Part shown: piece by piece, positions 25,393 through 38,300 of the stretch
Layout: every line of letters begins with the position of its first letter
Numbering within the stretch: the stretch's first letter is position 1
Assembly: GCF_014066305.1 (NCBI RefSeq)
Contig: NW_023501044.1
Coordinates: 822,001 to 886,000 of the forward strand
Length of the DNA stretch: 64,000 bases
DNA from: Letharia columbiana
Lineage: Eukaryota > Ascomycota > Lecanoromycetes > Lecanorales > Parmeliaceae
Reading direction: 5' to 3'
Program-made: the position numbers and the translations under genes
The notes under the pieces: generated by a model
What the model was told of the DNA's origin: nothing
The model's input: only the letters and a program-made list of their open reading frames with translations
Database searches by the model: none

Positions 25393-25879
25393 AACTACAA
25401 TAACGTCACAAGAGGAGGATCTACTGCGACGATCATAGCCAATTAGGCCTCTGCAGGAGGAACATCGAACGATACATATTTAGACGAATTGAAACCGTCC
25501 GATGTCTTGCTCTGACAGCTATTTCATTATTCGAAAGATTTCACTACGGCAGGAGATAATGTGTGATTCACACCACTAATTAGCATATTGTCTCCATTTC
25601 TTTCCGGTATTTCGATACTTCCTGCTATAAGAACATGGCCTTTCTCTATTTCAATCCTCCACACTCGATATACCTTTCTAATTAGGCCTTAGCGCGCCTC
25701 TCTCCACATATATATACCTATATACTACATAGATTAAATCAATTTTGTAGTGATGGAAGTAGGTCAAAAACGCATAGCAAGCGATCAGAGTTCGATTTGA
25801 CTTAGGGCTAGGGCTAAAATTCCATTTGACTTAGAAAAATCCAACTCCATTTGACTTAGAAAAATGAAAAATCCAACTC
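25393..25879 (+). other. Helitron interior, right non-coding part
   Basis: No open frame. Between 25780 and 25880 the block TCCATTTGACTTAGAAAAAT recurs (25820-25866, with a partial third copy at 25791), so the subterminal 3' region is repetitive, as is common near Helitron ends. A poly-pyrimidine and TATATATATACC stretch near 25695-25730 could be a terminator or promoter remnant, without proof. Confidence 0.5.
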
Positions 25880-25896
25880 CATGAATTTAATTCATG
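25880..25896 (+). other. Palindrome 12 bases before the Helitron 3' end
   Basis: CATGAATTTAATTCATG forms a 7-bp stem with a TTA loop. Such hairpins about 10-12 bases from the 3' terminus are the transposition stop signal of Helitrons. In copy 2 (minus strand near 595) the same position reads TATAAAATTAATTCATA, the expected RIP-altered form. Confidence 0.8.
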
Positions 25897-25908
25897 GGCC
25901 TTTACTTG

Positions 25909-26575
25909 TTTATATATATAATATTAAATATTTAATTTAATTTTATATTTATCGTTTTAGTAATCTCTAGATATATCTTAAACTTCGATAAATTTTATTA
26001 AAAGATTATTAAGCGTATTTTTTAATATCTAAATAATATTAAAAATTAATAGTTAGTATTTAGAGAAAATTTAAAATTACTTATTAATTATATAAACGCG
26101 AATTAAATAGATAATTAAAATATTTAATATTTTATTTCTAATTATATCTTTAATATAGATAATATTATTATTAATTAATTATTAAAATAATAGCTTATTA
26201 TAATGCTATTCTCTTATAAGATTAAATATATTAATTAAATATAGATTATTAAAAAGATAGTTTAACTATATAGACTTCTTAATTAATTTAACTTTAATAT
26301 TAAATATATATAAACTATTATTATTTATTACGATAATTAAAATATTATAATTTTTATTAAAAATTCTTAATTTTATATATATACTAAGTATATTAATATT
26401 TAATATTATTATATATAAGAATAAATTATTATTAATATTATTACTTTTAAATATATTCTTATTAAATAATAGATAATTAATAAATTTATTAAGATATTAT
26501 TTAAAGATAAGTTTAAGAAGTTTTATATATTAATTAGACTAAAATATTATTTATAGCATTATCTATTTAAGGGAG
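25909..26575 (+). pseudogene. Copia-A copy IV: RNase H, RIP-degraded
   Basis: Continues the frame from 23975. It reads 'AEYM.L..ATKE', 'LL.ELNFN', the His-Ala-Arg-Thr-Lys-His-Ile block in RIP form near 26360-26400, 'FKYIPIKQQI' and 'DKFKKFYILIRLK' at the end (about 26500-26545). This is the C-terminal RNase H of Copia. It is stopped many times and not functional. Confidence 0.9.
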
Positions 26576-27002
26576 CTATTTCATTAATCCTCGCAGTTCG
26601 AATAATTTATTCGAGTCGCCTGCTAAGCCTTAAGCTTAATACTCTATAAACTCGCTATTCTATATCGAAATAGCTATTTCTTTAACGCTATTATCGCTAT
26701 CGCTATTAAATCTTTAAAGCTCTTTTAAAGTATTTTTATCTATACTATTATTATTAGCTATTATTATTAAGAATTAGATATTTAAAATAGCTTTATAAAA
26801 GCTTTATAGTCGATTATAATATATAAAATAAAGAATTTCTTTTAATTATTTTATTTAGTTATTTTTATAAATATCCTTTAATTTTAAATTAATCGATTTT
26901 TGATATATACTAGATAACCTAGAAATAAAATTTCTAAAAAACCGTTTTTTAATAAAAAGTGGAATTTGAGATTTAATATAATCGTTTTTAAATTTCGACT
27001 TT
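26576..27002 (+). other. Copia-A copy IV: 3' non-coding region
   Basis: Conserved with 9576-10051 and the reverse of 16901-17380. It holds 'ATATCGAAATAGCTATTTC' at 26662-26680, a partly self-complementary sequence, also found unmutated at 61497-61515 in Copia-E. No frame is open. Confidence 0.7.
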
Positions 27003-27377
27003 TTACTTTTATTATTTAATACTAAATTTACTTTAGTTATCTAGCTTTAACTTTACTTTAATTACTTAATACTAAACTTACTTTAATTATCTAGCTTAAA
27101 CTTTATTTTAATTACTCGATATTAAGCTTACTTTAATTATCTAGCTTAAACTTTATTTTAATTATTTAACGCTAAGCTTACTTTAGTTATTTAGCTTTAA
27201 CTTTACTTTAACTATTTAACGCTAAATTTACTTTAATTATCTAACTCTAACTTTATTTTAATTATTTAGCGCTAAACTTATTTTAATTATCTAACGCTAA
27301 ACTTACTTTAATTATTTAGCTCGAACTTCACTTTAGCTATTTAACGCGAACTTTACTTTAATTACTTAACGCTAAAC
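27003..27377 (+). repeat. 25-bp tandem array in Copia-A copy IV (15 units)
   Basis: Fifteen units of exactly 25 bp in register, each starting A[C/T]TTTA. Several neighbours alternate between a TTAAYRCTAA form and a CTAGCTTWAA form, which suggests a 50-bp higher-order unit. It is the longest and most regular of the three Copia-A arrays. Confidence 0.93.
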
Positions 27378-27480
27378 TCTAGCGAAAATTATTTAAATTA
27401 TTTTTATTTTATTTATTCGATTTTGATACTATTAGCGTTAAACTTCGTATCTATTAGATTTCGTATATAAAAGGATATAT

Positions 27481-27491
27481 GCGAAGGGGAG
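27481..27491 (+). promoter_or_regulatory. Polypurine tract of Copia-A copy IV
   Basis: GCGAAGGGGAG lies directly against the LTR start, the place where plus-strand priming occurs in LTR retrotransposons. Copy III has the same sequence in reverse (CTCCCCTTCGC after 16550); copy I has the altered GAAAAGGAG. Confidence 0.85.
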
Positions 27492-27642
27492 TATTGAAAT
27501 TCGGATTATGTGACTCTTAATATCTTGGCGTTTATATAATATAATTACGTGATACGCCTTAGTATATTTATATCTAGTCGCTCTTTTCTTTTATAGAACT
27601 CTTTAGTCAATATAACTAAGTGTTCTATCTCATATTTTAATA
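27492..27642 (+). repeat. 3' LTR of Copia-A copies II/IV
   Basis: A 151-bp LTR beginning TATTGAAATTCGG and ending TTTTAATA. It is followed by aagtc (27643-27647), matching aaatc before the 5' LTR at 11691. It keeps GATACGCC, CTAGTCGCTC and AAGTGTTCTATCTCATA almost unmutated. Confidence 0.93.
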
Positions 27643-29175
27643 AAGTCTTTAATAAAATAATCTAAATATCTTAAATTATATATCTTTCTTTAATTTAAAT
27701 ACTTAAATAAATAAAGAAATTAATATTATAGTAAATAATAAATCTATAAAAATATATAAATTTACTATAATATCTTAATAGATAAATATTAATTAATTAA
27801 TAAATATTATTTATATTAATAGATTTAGTATAATAAATAACTATTTATATATAATCTAAAGACTCTCTTCTATTATATATATCTATTAGAGTATACTTTT
27901 TAATAAAAAAATAAAAAAATATTATTTTAATTAATTTCTTAAATTATCTTAATAATAATTTTTATTATTTTTTAATATCGTTATTTACTTATAAGTTAAG
28001 CTTTTTAAAATTTAATAATTTAATAATATATTATAATAACGCTATATCTCTTAATATTATATTAAAATTAGCTTTAATTATAAAAAGTTTTTTATAATAA
28101 CTATATCTTATAATCGTTTTAAAAAAAAAAAATATTATAAAAGTAGATATCTTTATTAATTATAATAATCTCGCTTTCTTTATAAGATTTATTAAAATAA
28201 AAATTAAAGTAATTAAGATTTAATAAATTCTATTAAAGTAATTAAAATTTAATAAATTCTATTAATTAAAAATACTTAATAAAATAAATAGCTTTTTAGA
28301 TAAATCTTATAGTTTTAATTATTTTATAAGATCTATAGAGCTAGATAATATTCATAAATTTTATAATATTTAAATTATAGCTCTTTAAATACTATTATTA
28401 ATATCTTACTAAAGCTATTAATAATTAAGAAAAAAAATTAAAATTATAATATTATTATAGATTATAATCTCTATAGAAATCTTAAAAAAAAAAAAAAAAT
28501 CTACTAAATAAACTTATTAATATAAAGCTTTTTATTTAAATAATTTTTAAAGATTTCTATATAGCTAATAAGAAAGAGCTTAATAAAAATTAATTTAATA
28601 AAATAATATTAATTAAAGAAGATTTTAATAGCTTTACTAGCTATATAGTAAGATTATTAAAATCTTTAATTATTTTATAAAAGAAAGATTTATTAATAAT
28701 TTAATTTAATAATTATAATACTAATAACTTAAATTCTAAAAAATTTAATTTAATTTTTACTTTATTATTTTATTTTATAAATAAAAATCTTAATAGCTCT
28801 AAAGACTTAAAAATATAAGTAATAAAATATTAAATTATAGATATTATTAAAGGCTTTAATAGATTAAGATATAAATATATTATTTTAATAAAATTATCGA
28901 TCTAAAAGATTAATATAATTATTTTTTAATTAATATAAATATAAATAATATTAATATTAAGAAGATATTCTATTAGATTAAAATTATTTATTAAATTAAT
29001 AAGATAATAAAGACTTTAATTAATAAATAAAAGAGTGTTAGCGAAAGACTTAGATAATAGAATAATTATAAAAAATTAAATAAATAAAATATTATTAAAT
29101 AAATATATAATAATAAAGAAGCTTCTAAATTATTCGATAATTAATTAATATTAAATAATAATATTACTATTATAT
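27643..29175 (-). pseudogene. Gypsy-B second copy, gag side (minus strand)
   Basis: Reverse complement of Gypsy-B 2848 down to about 1345. It completes the element whose other part is 10516-11690. It includes a perfect repeat of GTAATTAAGATTTAATAAATT-type text near 28205-28260, where about 35 bases are duplicated in tandem. Gag function is inferred from position next to the LTR. It has no open frame. Confidence 0.85.
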
Positions 29176-29353
29176 TATAAGAGTAATATAAAAATATAAA
29201 TATAAGAGTAATATATAATAAAGATAATTATTCTTCTACTAAGAAGTAACTACTTATAATACTAAACTAAGATTCTTATTAAGATATCTTCTTAGTAGAT
29301 ACGAAGGTAGGTAAAATTATATACTTATATAATAACGACAGCGTACTATAACA
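29176..29353 (-). repeat. 5' LTR of the second Gypsy-B copy (minus strand)
   Basis: A 178-bp LTR in reverse, ending in GTACTATAACA at 29353 (TGTTATAGTAC on the minus strand). It matches 1166-1344 with several non-RIP differences (for example GCGTACTATAACA against GCTTACTATAACA), so it is not the same age or subfamily as the full copy. Confidence 0.9.
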
Positions 29354-32300
29354 GATATCTTTAAAAATAAATAGAGATATTTAATATATAAAAATATTAC
29401 GTTAATATTAAAATTATTAATAATTCTATTATAAGGCTTTTATATTATACTAATAAGAAAATATATATTATTATTTATTCTAAAATATTTAAAAATATTA
29501 TTTATTTATATAATTCTTTTATTAAAAAAGTATTAATCTATTAATCGCTTTTTTTATATATTTCGCTATTAAAGAAAAGCTTTATAATTATATTTAATAT
29601 CTTTTTATATATATAAACTACGCTCGCTAGATTTTTATCTTTTAAAAAAATTATAATTTAAATTATAATATTTAAGAGATAAATATTTATATTACTTTCT
29701 AACTTTTAATTAATTAAATCTAATTATTTATAAATCTTATTTTTTAATATTTTTTAATAATATAAATATTTATATAATTTTAAATTAAATATCTTAATTA
29801 AGAAGAAACTCTATTATTAGATATTCTAAAAAGATATTTATTATTTAAATATATTTATTAATATTATAAACTTTATATTAGAATTAATTTTCTACTTTTT
29901 AAATTATTTTATAGAATTATTTAAATTAAAATATAGATATATAGATATATAATAGAGCTTAAAATAATATCGTTAATAAATAAATTATATCTATTTTCTC
30001 GAAATTCTCTTAAATTAAATATTAAATATTTCTTAAATTTTCGCTAAATTCGAATTTAAAAATTTCTTAATAGTTTTTAAATTAGAAACTTAATAATCTA
30101 TACTTTAAATCTTAATATTTATATTTAAATATTATATTTTATATATTATATAATTTATAATTTATATTTAATATTTTAATATTAAAATAAATAATTTTAG
30201 AGTATAGAAAATATAATAAAATTTTCTATAAAAAGCGTTTATTTAATAAGTATTTATAAATTTTATTATTTTATAACTTAGATAAATATATTCTTTATTA
30301 TTAAGATAAATTTTTTTAAAATAAATTATCTTTATTCTATATAAATTAAATATTATAATTTTAATTTAAAAGTAAAATAATTTCTTCGCGAATTAATCGT
30401 CGAATTTTATTAAGTTATTTTATATATTTAATATATATAATATAATACTTCTTATTTTTAATATTAGAAAGTTTTATAATATTTATAATTATAAATAATT
30501 TAAAATAAAAAGTATTTAAAATAAAATAAAATTAATTTTAAAATATAAAAAAAATTTTATTATAATAATACGCGTAAATATTTTAATTTATTTATATAAA
30601 AGCTAATATAAAAATATTCTATTTAAATAAATAAGTTTTTTTCGCTTTAATAGTAATAAAATTATTAACTTTAAATATAATTTAATATTTAAATTCTTTA
30701 TATCTTAATAATTAATATTCTAATTTTATTCTAAATTTATCTTTAGCGTAGTTAATATCTTAATATAATAAATTTAAAAATAAATAAAATATATCTATTT
30801 ATAAAACTTAATTTTTAATATTATTATAATTTAATATTATAAAAAAAGATTATATTTAATTTATTATAATTAATTTAATATATCTATTATAATATTAAAG
30901 TAAATAAATTATTATATTTAAAATTAATAGATTAAAGCGATTAATCTAACTCTTTAATAAATTTTTTATTAAAATAATTTAAGATAATAGACTTTTTATA
31001 TAATTTATTCTCTAAAATAATTAATTTTAACTCGCTCTCTATATTCTTTTACTCTCTTTTAAAAAATAATAATAATTATTTAAAAAATAATATTAAATAT
31101 TAAATATAAATTCTCTATAGCTCTATTATTAATTTTAATTTAAAATATTATATTAAATTAATAAATATAAAGCGAAATATTTAATAAACGCTTTTTTTAA
31201 ATAATAATATATTAATAATATCGCGATAGTTTATATATAAAATAGAAATTTTAAAAATTTTAAATATTTAAATTAGCGAAGTATAATAATAATTATTAAA
31301 ATAATCTTTTATTAATATTTATCTTCTTTAAAGAAGATTATTAAATTATTTAAAGTTATATATTTCTATATTACTTTAATAAAATATAATTTAATATAAA
31401 TATTTAATTTATTTATAAAAGTTTAAAACGTTTTTTTTTAATAATATCTTTTCTATAATAAAAGACTCTATAAAATCCTTATACTTTAAATACTCTATCT
31501 TTTATATCTTATAATTTTTAAATATATTAAAAATATATAATTTATTATTAAATTCTTATTAAGATTTTATTAATATTATATCTTTAAGATAAAATAAATT
31601 TCTTTTTATATTTAAATTTCGATAATATAATAAAAGTAATATATTAAAATAATCTTTAAAATAATTTTTCTAATTAATATAATAGAGTAATTATATTATT
31701 TCTATCTTCGCTAATTATATTATAAATTAAAATAATAATATTACTTTTTATTATATAAGTATAATATTATATAATAAAATTTATAGTATTATACTTTAAA
31801 TTTAAAAAAATAATATTTTTTATAATTTTTAAAAAGAGTAATATTATTTATTTTAAATATAATTATATATTTAGAAATAGTAATATAATAATAGAGATTT
31901 TTATATATTTCTATATTTAATAGCTTTATAAATAATAAATAGAAGATTATAATCTATCTTAATCTATAAAAAAAAAGTTTAATTATATAGATTTTAATAT
32001 TTTCTATTATAAAAATAATTTTAATTAAAACTTATTAAGCTAACTTTACTATATTAATAAATTTTAAATATATTATATTAATTAAATTACTTTAAATAAA
32101 ATTTAGAGAAAAAAAATTTTAATAAAAAAAAATTATTTTAAAATTATTTCTAATATTTTTAAATAGTTAATAGAGTTAGATAATAACTTCGCTTTTAATC
32201 TCTTATATAAAATTCTTTAATAAAAATATCTATTAAATCTAATATTAAATATTAAATTTAATTTATATTTTTTAAAAATTAGATATTTTATATAATCTCG

Positions 32301-35300
32301 ATTTACTAGTAAAGAGCTAAATTCTAAATTCTATATTTTATTTATTTTATATCTTTAATAAACGCTATTATATAAATATATATTATATATTCTACTTTAT
32401 TAATCTTTATTAAGATTTTTTTATTTAATTTTATTATTCTAAATTTAATAATTTTAATATTATTTATAAACTCGCTTTTATAAGATTTTAAAGTAAATAA
32501 TAAGATATTAATTCTTCTCTTTCTTTTATATTAATTTAATCTTATAATAATAATATATATTCTAAAAATTAATTTATATATATTTTAATATAATTTAAAT
32601 ATATTTATAAAAGTAAGAAGAGATATATTAATATAAGAAGATTTAGAGAAATTAAAAAGATAATATTAATTATAAATTAAAAGTTCTAATCTATTATAAT
32701 AAAAAGAGTAAAATTATAAATATTTATTAATTTAATTTAAATATTATAAATATTTTATATAATAAAGTAAATTTTATAGATAGCTAGCTTTTTATTTAAT
32801 TCTATATTTAAACTCTTATAGTAATAATTATAATATATTTCTATTTTTAAAAAAATTGATTTAATTTTAAATAATATAATAAAACTAAAACTATTTTTTT
32901 CTATCTAATTCTATATTTAAACTCTTATAATAATAATTATAATATATTTTTATTTCTAGAAAATCGATTTAATTTTAAGTAATATAATAAAACTTATTTT
33001 TTAAAAGAAATAGTTTTATAAGGTAGTTATAGATTATAAAGAAATTAGATAATCTAATTAATTTAATTTAAAATAAGATAAAAAGTAAAGAGAATTAATA
33101 ATAAGCTTTATTATTCTTAAAGAGATTATCGTCTTAATAAAAATTTTCTTAATTTTAAAAACTTTATTAAGATAAAATTTAATATTTATTATAGCTAAAT
33201 AATAGTAATTTAGGTTTTTATAATAATAAAAAATTAAATTAGATAAAAGAATTATAAAAGAGTTATTATAATTTTTAATATAATCTCTAAAATATATTTT
33301 TATTAATATTATTTATATTATAAAATAATAAAATTCTATTAATTTATTTATAAAATAAATTATTTTAATATATATCTTTATATAAAAATTAGTAAATAAT
33401 AGAATAATTTTAAAAAGATATAAATAATTAAAAAAATATATATCTTCTTAGCTAGTATAAGAAACGCTCTTAAAACTTTAAATAAATAATTTTTAAAGCG
33501 TTATAATTATCTCTTAATATTATAATTTAATAAATAATAATTATACTTTAATATATTTCTTAATAATAAAAATAAACTTTAATAGATTTTTTAGAGTCTC
33601 TAAATTTTTTAATGGATTAAATATCTCTAATAAGCTCTAATAACTTTATCTATTTAGTTTTATTACTTAATACTATAATTCGAATTTTTTTATAAAAATT
33701 TTTAACTCTATAAAGACTCTTTTATAAAAAATCTTTTTAAAAAGATTAATTATAGAAAAGCGTTTTAATAGCGATAATATACTTATAATCTATTTACGCG
33801 AATTATTCTTAAATATTAACTCGTTAAAATTATTTTTAAAATTTTATATTAGTATTTTTAAAAAAGTAAAAGTTAAAGATAAATTTAATAAAAGTAATAA
33901 AAAATCTTTTTTATTATTAAATTCGTTTTCTTAATCTAATATAGTATTTAAATTATTATTTAATATAATATTCTTAATAGCTTAATAGAGATTATTTATT
34001 ATAATAATAATATTCTTTTAAAATTAATAAACATTTAAAGTTAATTAATAAATTAAAATATAATTTTATATATTTATATTTATTTCGCTATTTATAACAC
34101 TTTCTAACGCCTTAAAATATTTATTAATTTTTTTTAAGATATTTTAAAGATATAGTTTTATTTAAACTCTTTTACTCTATCTAAATCTTCTCTTCTATTA
34201 TTATTTTCTATTATTTCTTAATATAATTATTTTAAAAAATAATAAATCTAAAATTAGAATATTAGAGATCTAACGGTTATATATTATTATTTTATTATAT
34301 ATTTACTAATTATAAGAGATATATATTATATAATATTATAAATTATATTAAGATATTTAGAGTAAATTAATTTAATAGATTAAAATTCTAATAAATTAAG
34401 AATTATAAAATAAATAAATTTTAGAAATAGATAATAGCTATAAATTTAAAAAGACGATTAATAATATATTATCTTTATAAGAAAATAAAGAAATAGAAAA
34501 AAGTCTTAAAAAAATAAGTGAGTATAGAGATATCTTAAAGATAATTAGTTATACTATAATAGATATTTAAATTTATTACTTAATTAAATAATAGCTTTTT
34601 TTTTAAATATTATTATTACTTAATTAATTAAATTTTTATTAATACTATTATTAAGAGAAATAAAGAAATTATTTATTTATTTAATATTAATTATTTCTTT
34701 TTATAAAGCTTAATTCTATTATTTATAAAATAATATTATTATTATTAATACTCCGCTATATTATATAAATATATTTATTAATTTTTTAAATTATTATCTA
34801 GCTTTAGATATTATATAATTAAATTTTCTAAATAATTCAAATATCTTAATTAGCTTATTTTAATATTTATTAATAAGTTTTTTTAAATCTTCTTTAATTA
34901 TATAGATATCTTATTATTATAAAAGTAATTAATTTTAAAACTTGGTAGAAATTAGAATTAGAATCTCGCTTTTATATTATAAAAAGCTTTTTATAAAAAG
35001 AATAAATACTTAAATCTAATTTTTAAAATATTAAATAATTTTATAAAATATTCTAAATTAGAATATAGTAATATTTAATCTATATAAAGTATAAAGTAAT
35101 ATTATTAATAAAAGAAAGGTAGCTAACTTTTTAATATTTTCGAGATATTTAAATTACTAAGTTTATTTCTTTAATATTTATTACTACGAAAAATCTATAG
35201 CTTAAAAATTAAAAATTTATTTATTTATACTATTTATTATTCTTTATAATCTTTTATTTTTTTTATTCTTTTTATTTATTTTAATAGCGATAATTATTAT

Positions 35301-38300
35301 TTTTTTATTTATTATAATATATAATAAGTTTTTTAAAATATTTAATTTAAAATAAATTAAGAGAATAAGTATATAATTTTAATCTATTTCTATAAGCCCT
35401 TCGCCTAAATCTATATTAAAGAAAATTTTTAAAAAAAAGATAATCTCTTAGCCCGCTAATATAAAGAAGTTTAAAATATATAAATTTTTTAAGATAGAAT
35501 TAAATTATTAAGAAATTATTATATTAAATAATATAGAAAAAAATAAGAATAAAGATAAGAGATTTAATAAGCCGAAATTTATAAAAAAGAGATAAAAAGT
35601 AAATTTTTTTTTTTTAAAATATTAATATTTTTAATATATAATATTTAAAGTAATAATACTCTAGAAAAGAATAAAGTAAATAAAAAGCTTAATAATATTA
35701 TATATTAAAAAGAAATTTTTAAGAAAAGTATTAAATAGATATTTAGTATATCTAAGTCGAAGTTTAAATAAAATAATATATTATTTATATTTAAGATTAA
35801 TAGCTTATCGCGCTTTATTAATAATATTTAAATTAAATTTAATAAGCTTTTATATAATTATTAAATTATATATCTTATATTTTTTAATTAAATAAGATTA
35901 TATATATTATTAAATCTATTTAGAAAGATAATATTATCTAAGTAATATAATTAGAAATAAATTAAAAGTAAATATCGCCTTAGTTAAAACGATATAAATT
36001 AAAAAAATTATTTTATTTTAAATATAATTATAAGTATAGTTTATCTTAATATTATCTTTATAATTAATTTATTTATTAATTTTTATATATAAATTAAGAT
36101 TATAGACTTTTTAAAAAAGAATATAATAAATACCTTAGCTATTATTATAGAATTTAAAATTTTAATATATTAATTTATAAGTAAATACTCGTCTAATTCT
36201 TTTATCTAGATTTTTAACTTTTTTAATAATACTATTAATATATCTAAATTAAATAAAATAAATAAAAAATAATATTTTTATTTTAAAAATAAATTAAGTC
36301 TAAATATTTATTTTTAATACTTTAATATTAATCTTTAAATAAAATATCTAATTAATCTTTAATATTAGAGTTAAACTATATATAGATTAATTTTAAAATA
36401 AGAATAAATATATTAAATCTTTTTATTTTTATTATAATCTACTTCTTTAAATAAATAAAATAAACTTTTTATCGAAGTATAATAGCTATTAAGATAAGAA
36501 TCTTATTATATTAAAGAGTAAATAACGATATAATAATAGAATAAAGAATAAATTAAATTTCTTAAATAACGATTTAGACTATTACTTTAGAAGAATATTA
36601 TTATTATCTCTTCGATATATTAAAAAGTTTAATAATATCTTTATTAAAGAGAAGTATATTATATACTAAGTATCTATTATTATCTAAAATTTATATTTTA
36701 TTATCTTTATATATATTTATTTATCTAAATTTATAATTTACTATCTATCTCTATTTTATATATATTATATCTTTAGTAAATATAATTTATTAAGCTATTT
36801 AAGGGTTTATAATAAATAAAAAATTAATATTAATATTTACTTTTATAATAATAATATCTCGAAATATAATAAATAAACTATATTTTATAATTTAAATAAA
36901 ATATAATATTAAGATAGCTTTTATACTTTTAAGATATTTATTTAATATATATATATCGAGTAATTTATAATAATAAGATAATAAAGAAAGAGTATTCTTT
37001 TTAGCTTTTTTAAAGAGTTATAGTATTTCTTATATATATAATTACTTTAATATTTTAATTATATCTTTACTATAAAATAGATAAAATAAAGATTTATTAT
37101 AAAATATTAATAAAATTAATTTTAAATTCTAAAGAATAATTATTAAATAATATTAAGTATAAATAAAAATATATAAACTTAATATAAAATAATAGCGATA
37201 AAATAAATTATTTATTTACTTCGTTTTATTATATATTATTATAATTTTCTTTAAATTCTACTCTATTATATAAAAATCTAAATTAATAAAATAAGATTTA
37301 AAATCTTATAATTTTTTAATTATTTTTAATTTTAATTTTATATTATATAAATTATTTAAATTTTATAAATTTTATAATATTTTTCTAATTAATTAAATAG
37401 TAAGTAATATAATATATAAAATATTATATATATTAATTTAGAATAATATTTTTTATTTTAGATTTTAGCGTTAATATTAATAAATTTTATTATTTATCTA
37501 ATAAACTAGCTAATTATATTATAAAGCGCTTTTTTAAAAATATAAATATTATAATAATTAATATATTTATTAATAATATATTTATTTATCTATCTATTAT
37601 TTCTAATTCTTTAAAATTATAAAATTAAATAATTAACTTATAATATAGTAATAATTTTAATTTCTTAAAGAATACTATTTCTTCACTTTATATCTTAATT
37701 TTTACTTAAAATAATATAAAATTTAATAATATTATTAAAGATAAAATATATAAGATTAAGTTTATTTTATATAAGAAGAAGATATAAATATTAATATTAG
37801 AAAATAAAATTATAAAATTAAAAAGAGAGAGAATAAAATAATAGATTTTAATAAAGAGTAAATATAATAATATTTAGATAAATTATAAATTAATTAATAT
37901 TAATATTTTAAATATATTAGAAATAAAGTTAATTATATTATAAGCGAGATTCTTAATTAAACTTTAAAAACGTTTTTAAAACTAAATTATATTATTTATA
38001 TAATCTTTTTAAAATAAAATAATATTATTAGAATTATAAAATAGATACTTTATACTAGTTATAATAAGAGATTAAATAATAGTTATAATAGCTAATATAG
38101 CTATCTAATAAGAAAATAGTGTAAAAATATCTTTAATAAATCTATTCTCTAATATCTCTAGATATAAAGAAGAATTAAAGAAGGTCTAATATATAGAGAA
38201 TAATTAATATATCTTTATCGCTAAACTTAATAGATAAATATTCTATTAATAGAATTTTATTCTTATACCTATGAGTTCTATATTATTAATATATTTATAC

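Larger units (their letters stand above)
23976..25908 (+). mobile_element. Helitron-like element, 1.93 kb, almost free of RIP
   Basis: The element starts TCAGTATATATAAAAG and ends GGGCCTTTACTTG. A perfect palindrome, CATGAATTTAATTCATG (25880-25896), lies 12 bases before the 3' end. Removing it joins aaaatta to tttatatatata, which is the uninterrupted sequence of Copia-A copy III at 18022/18023. No target duplication exists, and the insertion is between A and T. TC at the 5' end, A/T insertion and a hairpin near the 3' end are known Helitron features; the last four bases are CTTG, not the canonical CTRR. No Rep-helicase is present, so it is non-autonomous. The base composition is normal, with abundant CA and TG, unlike everything around it. 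One base of ambiguity remains in both junctions (A|T or T|T). Confidence 0.82.

Noticed and set aside
24796..25446. Four overlapping plus-strand ORFs as separate genes
   Set aside because: They are frame-rotated readings of one 200-bp tandem repeat. At most one could be real, and none has a recognisable domain.
23976..25908. TIR DNA transposon with AGTA ends (pogo or hAT type)
   Set aside because: The two ends agree for only about four bases (AGTATATA against AGTAAAGG), and the empty sites show neither a TA nor an 8-bp duplication.
27003..27377. CRISPR-like array of 25-bp repeats
   Set aside because: Units are contiguous without spacers, vary freely, and lie in a fungal retrotransposon tail.
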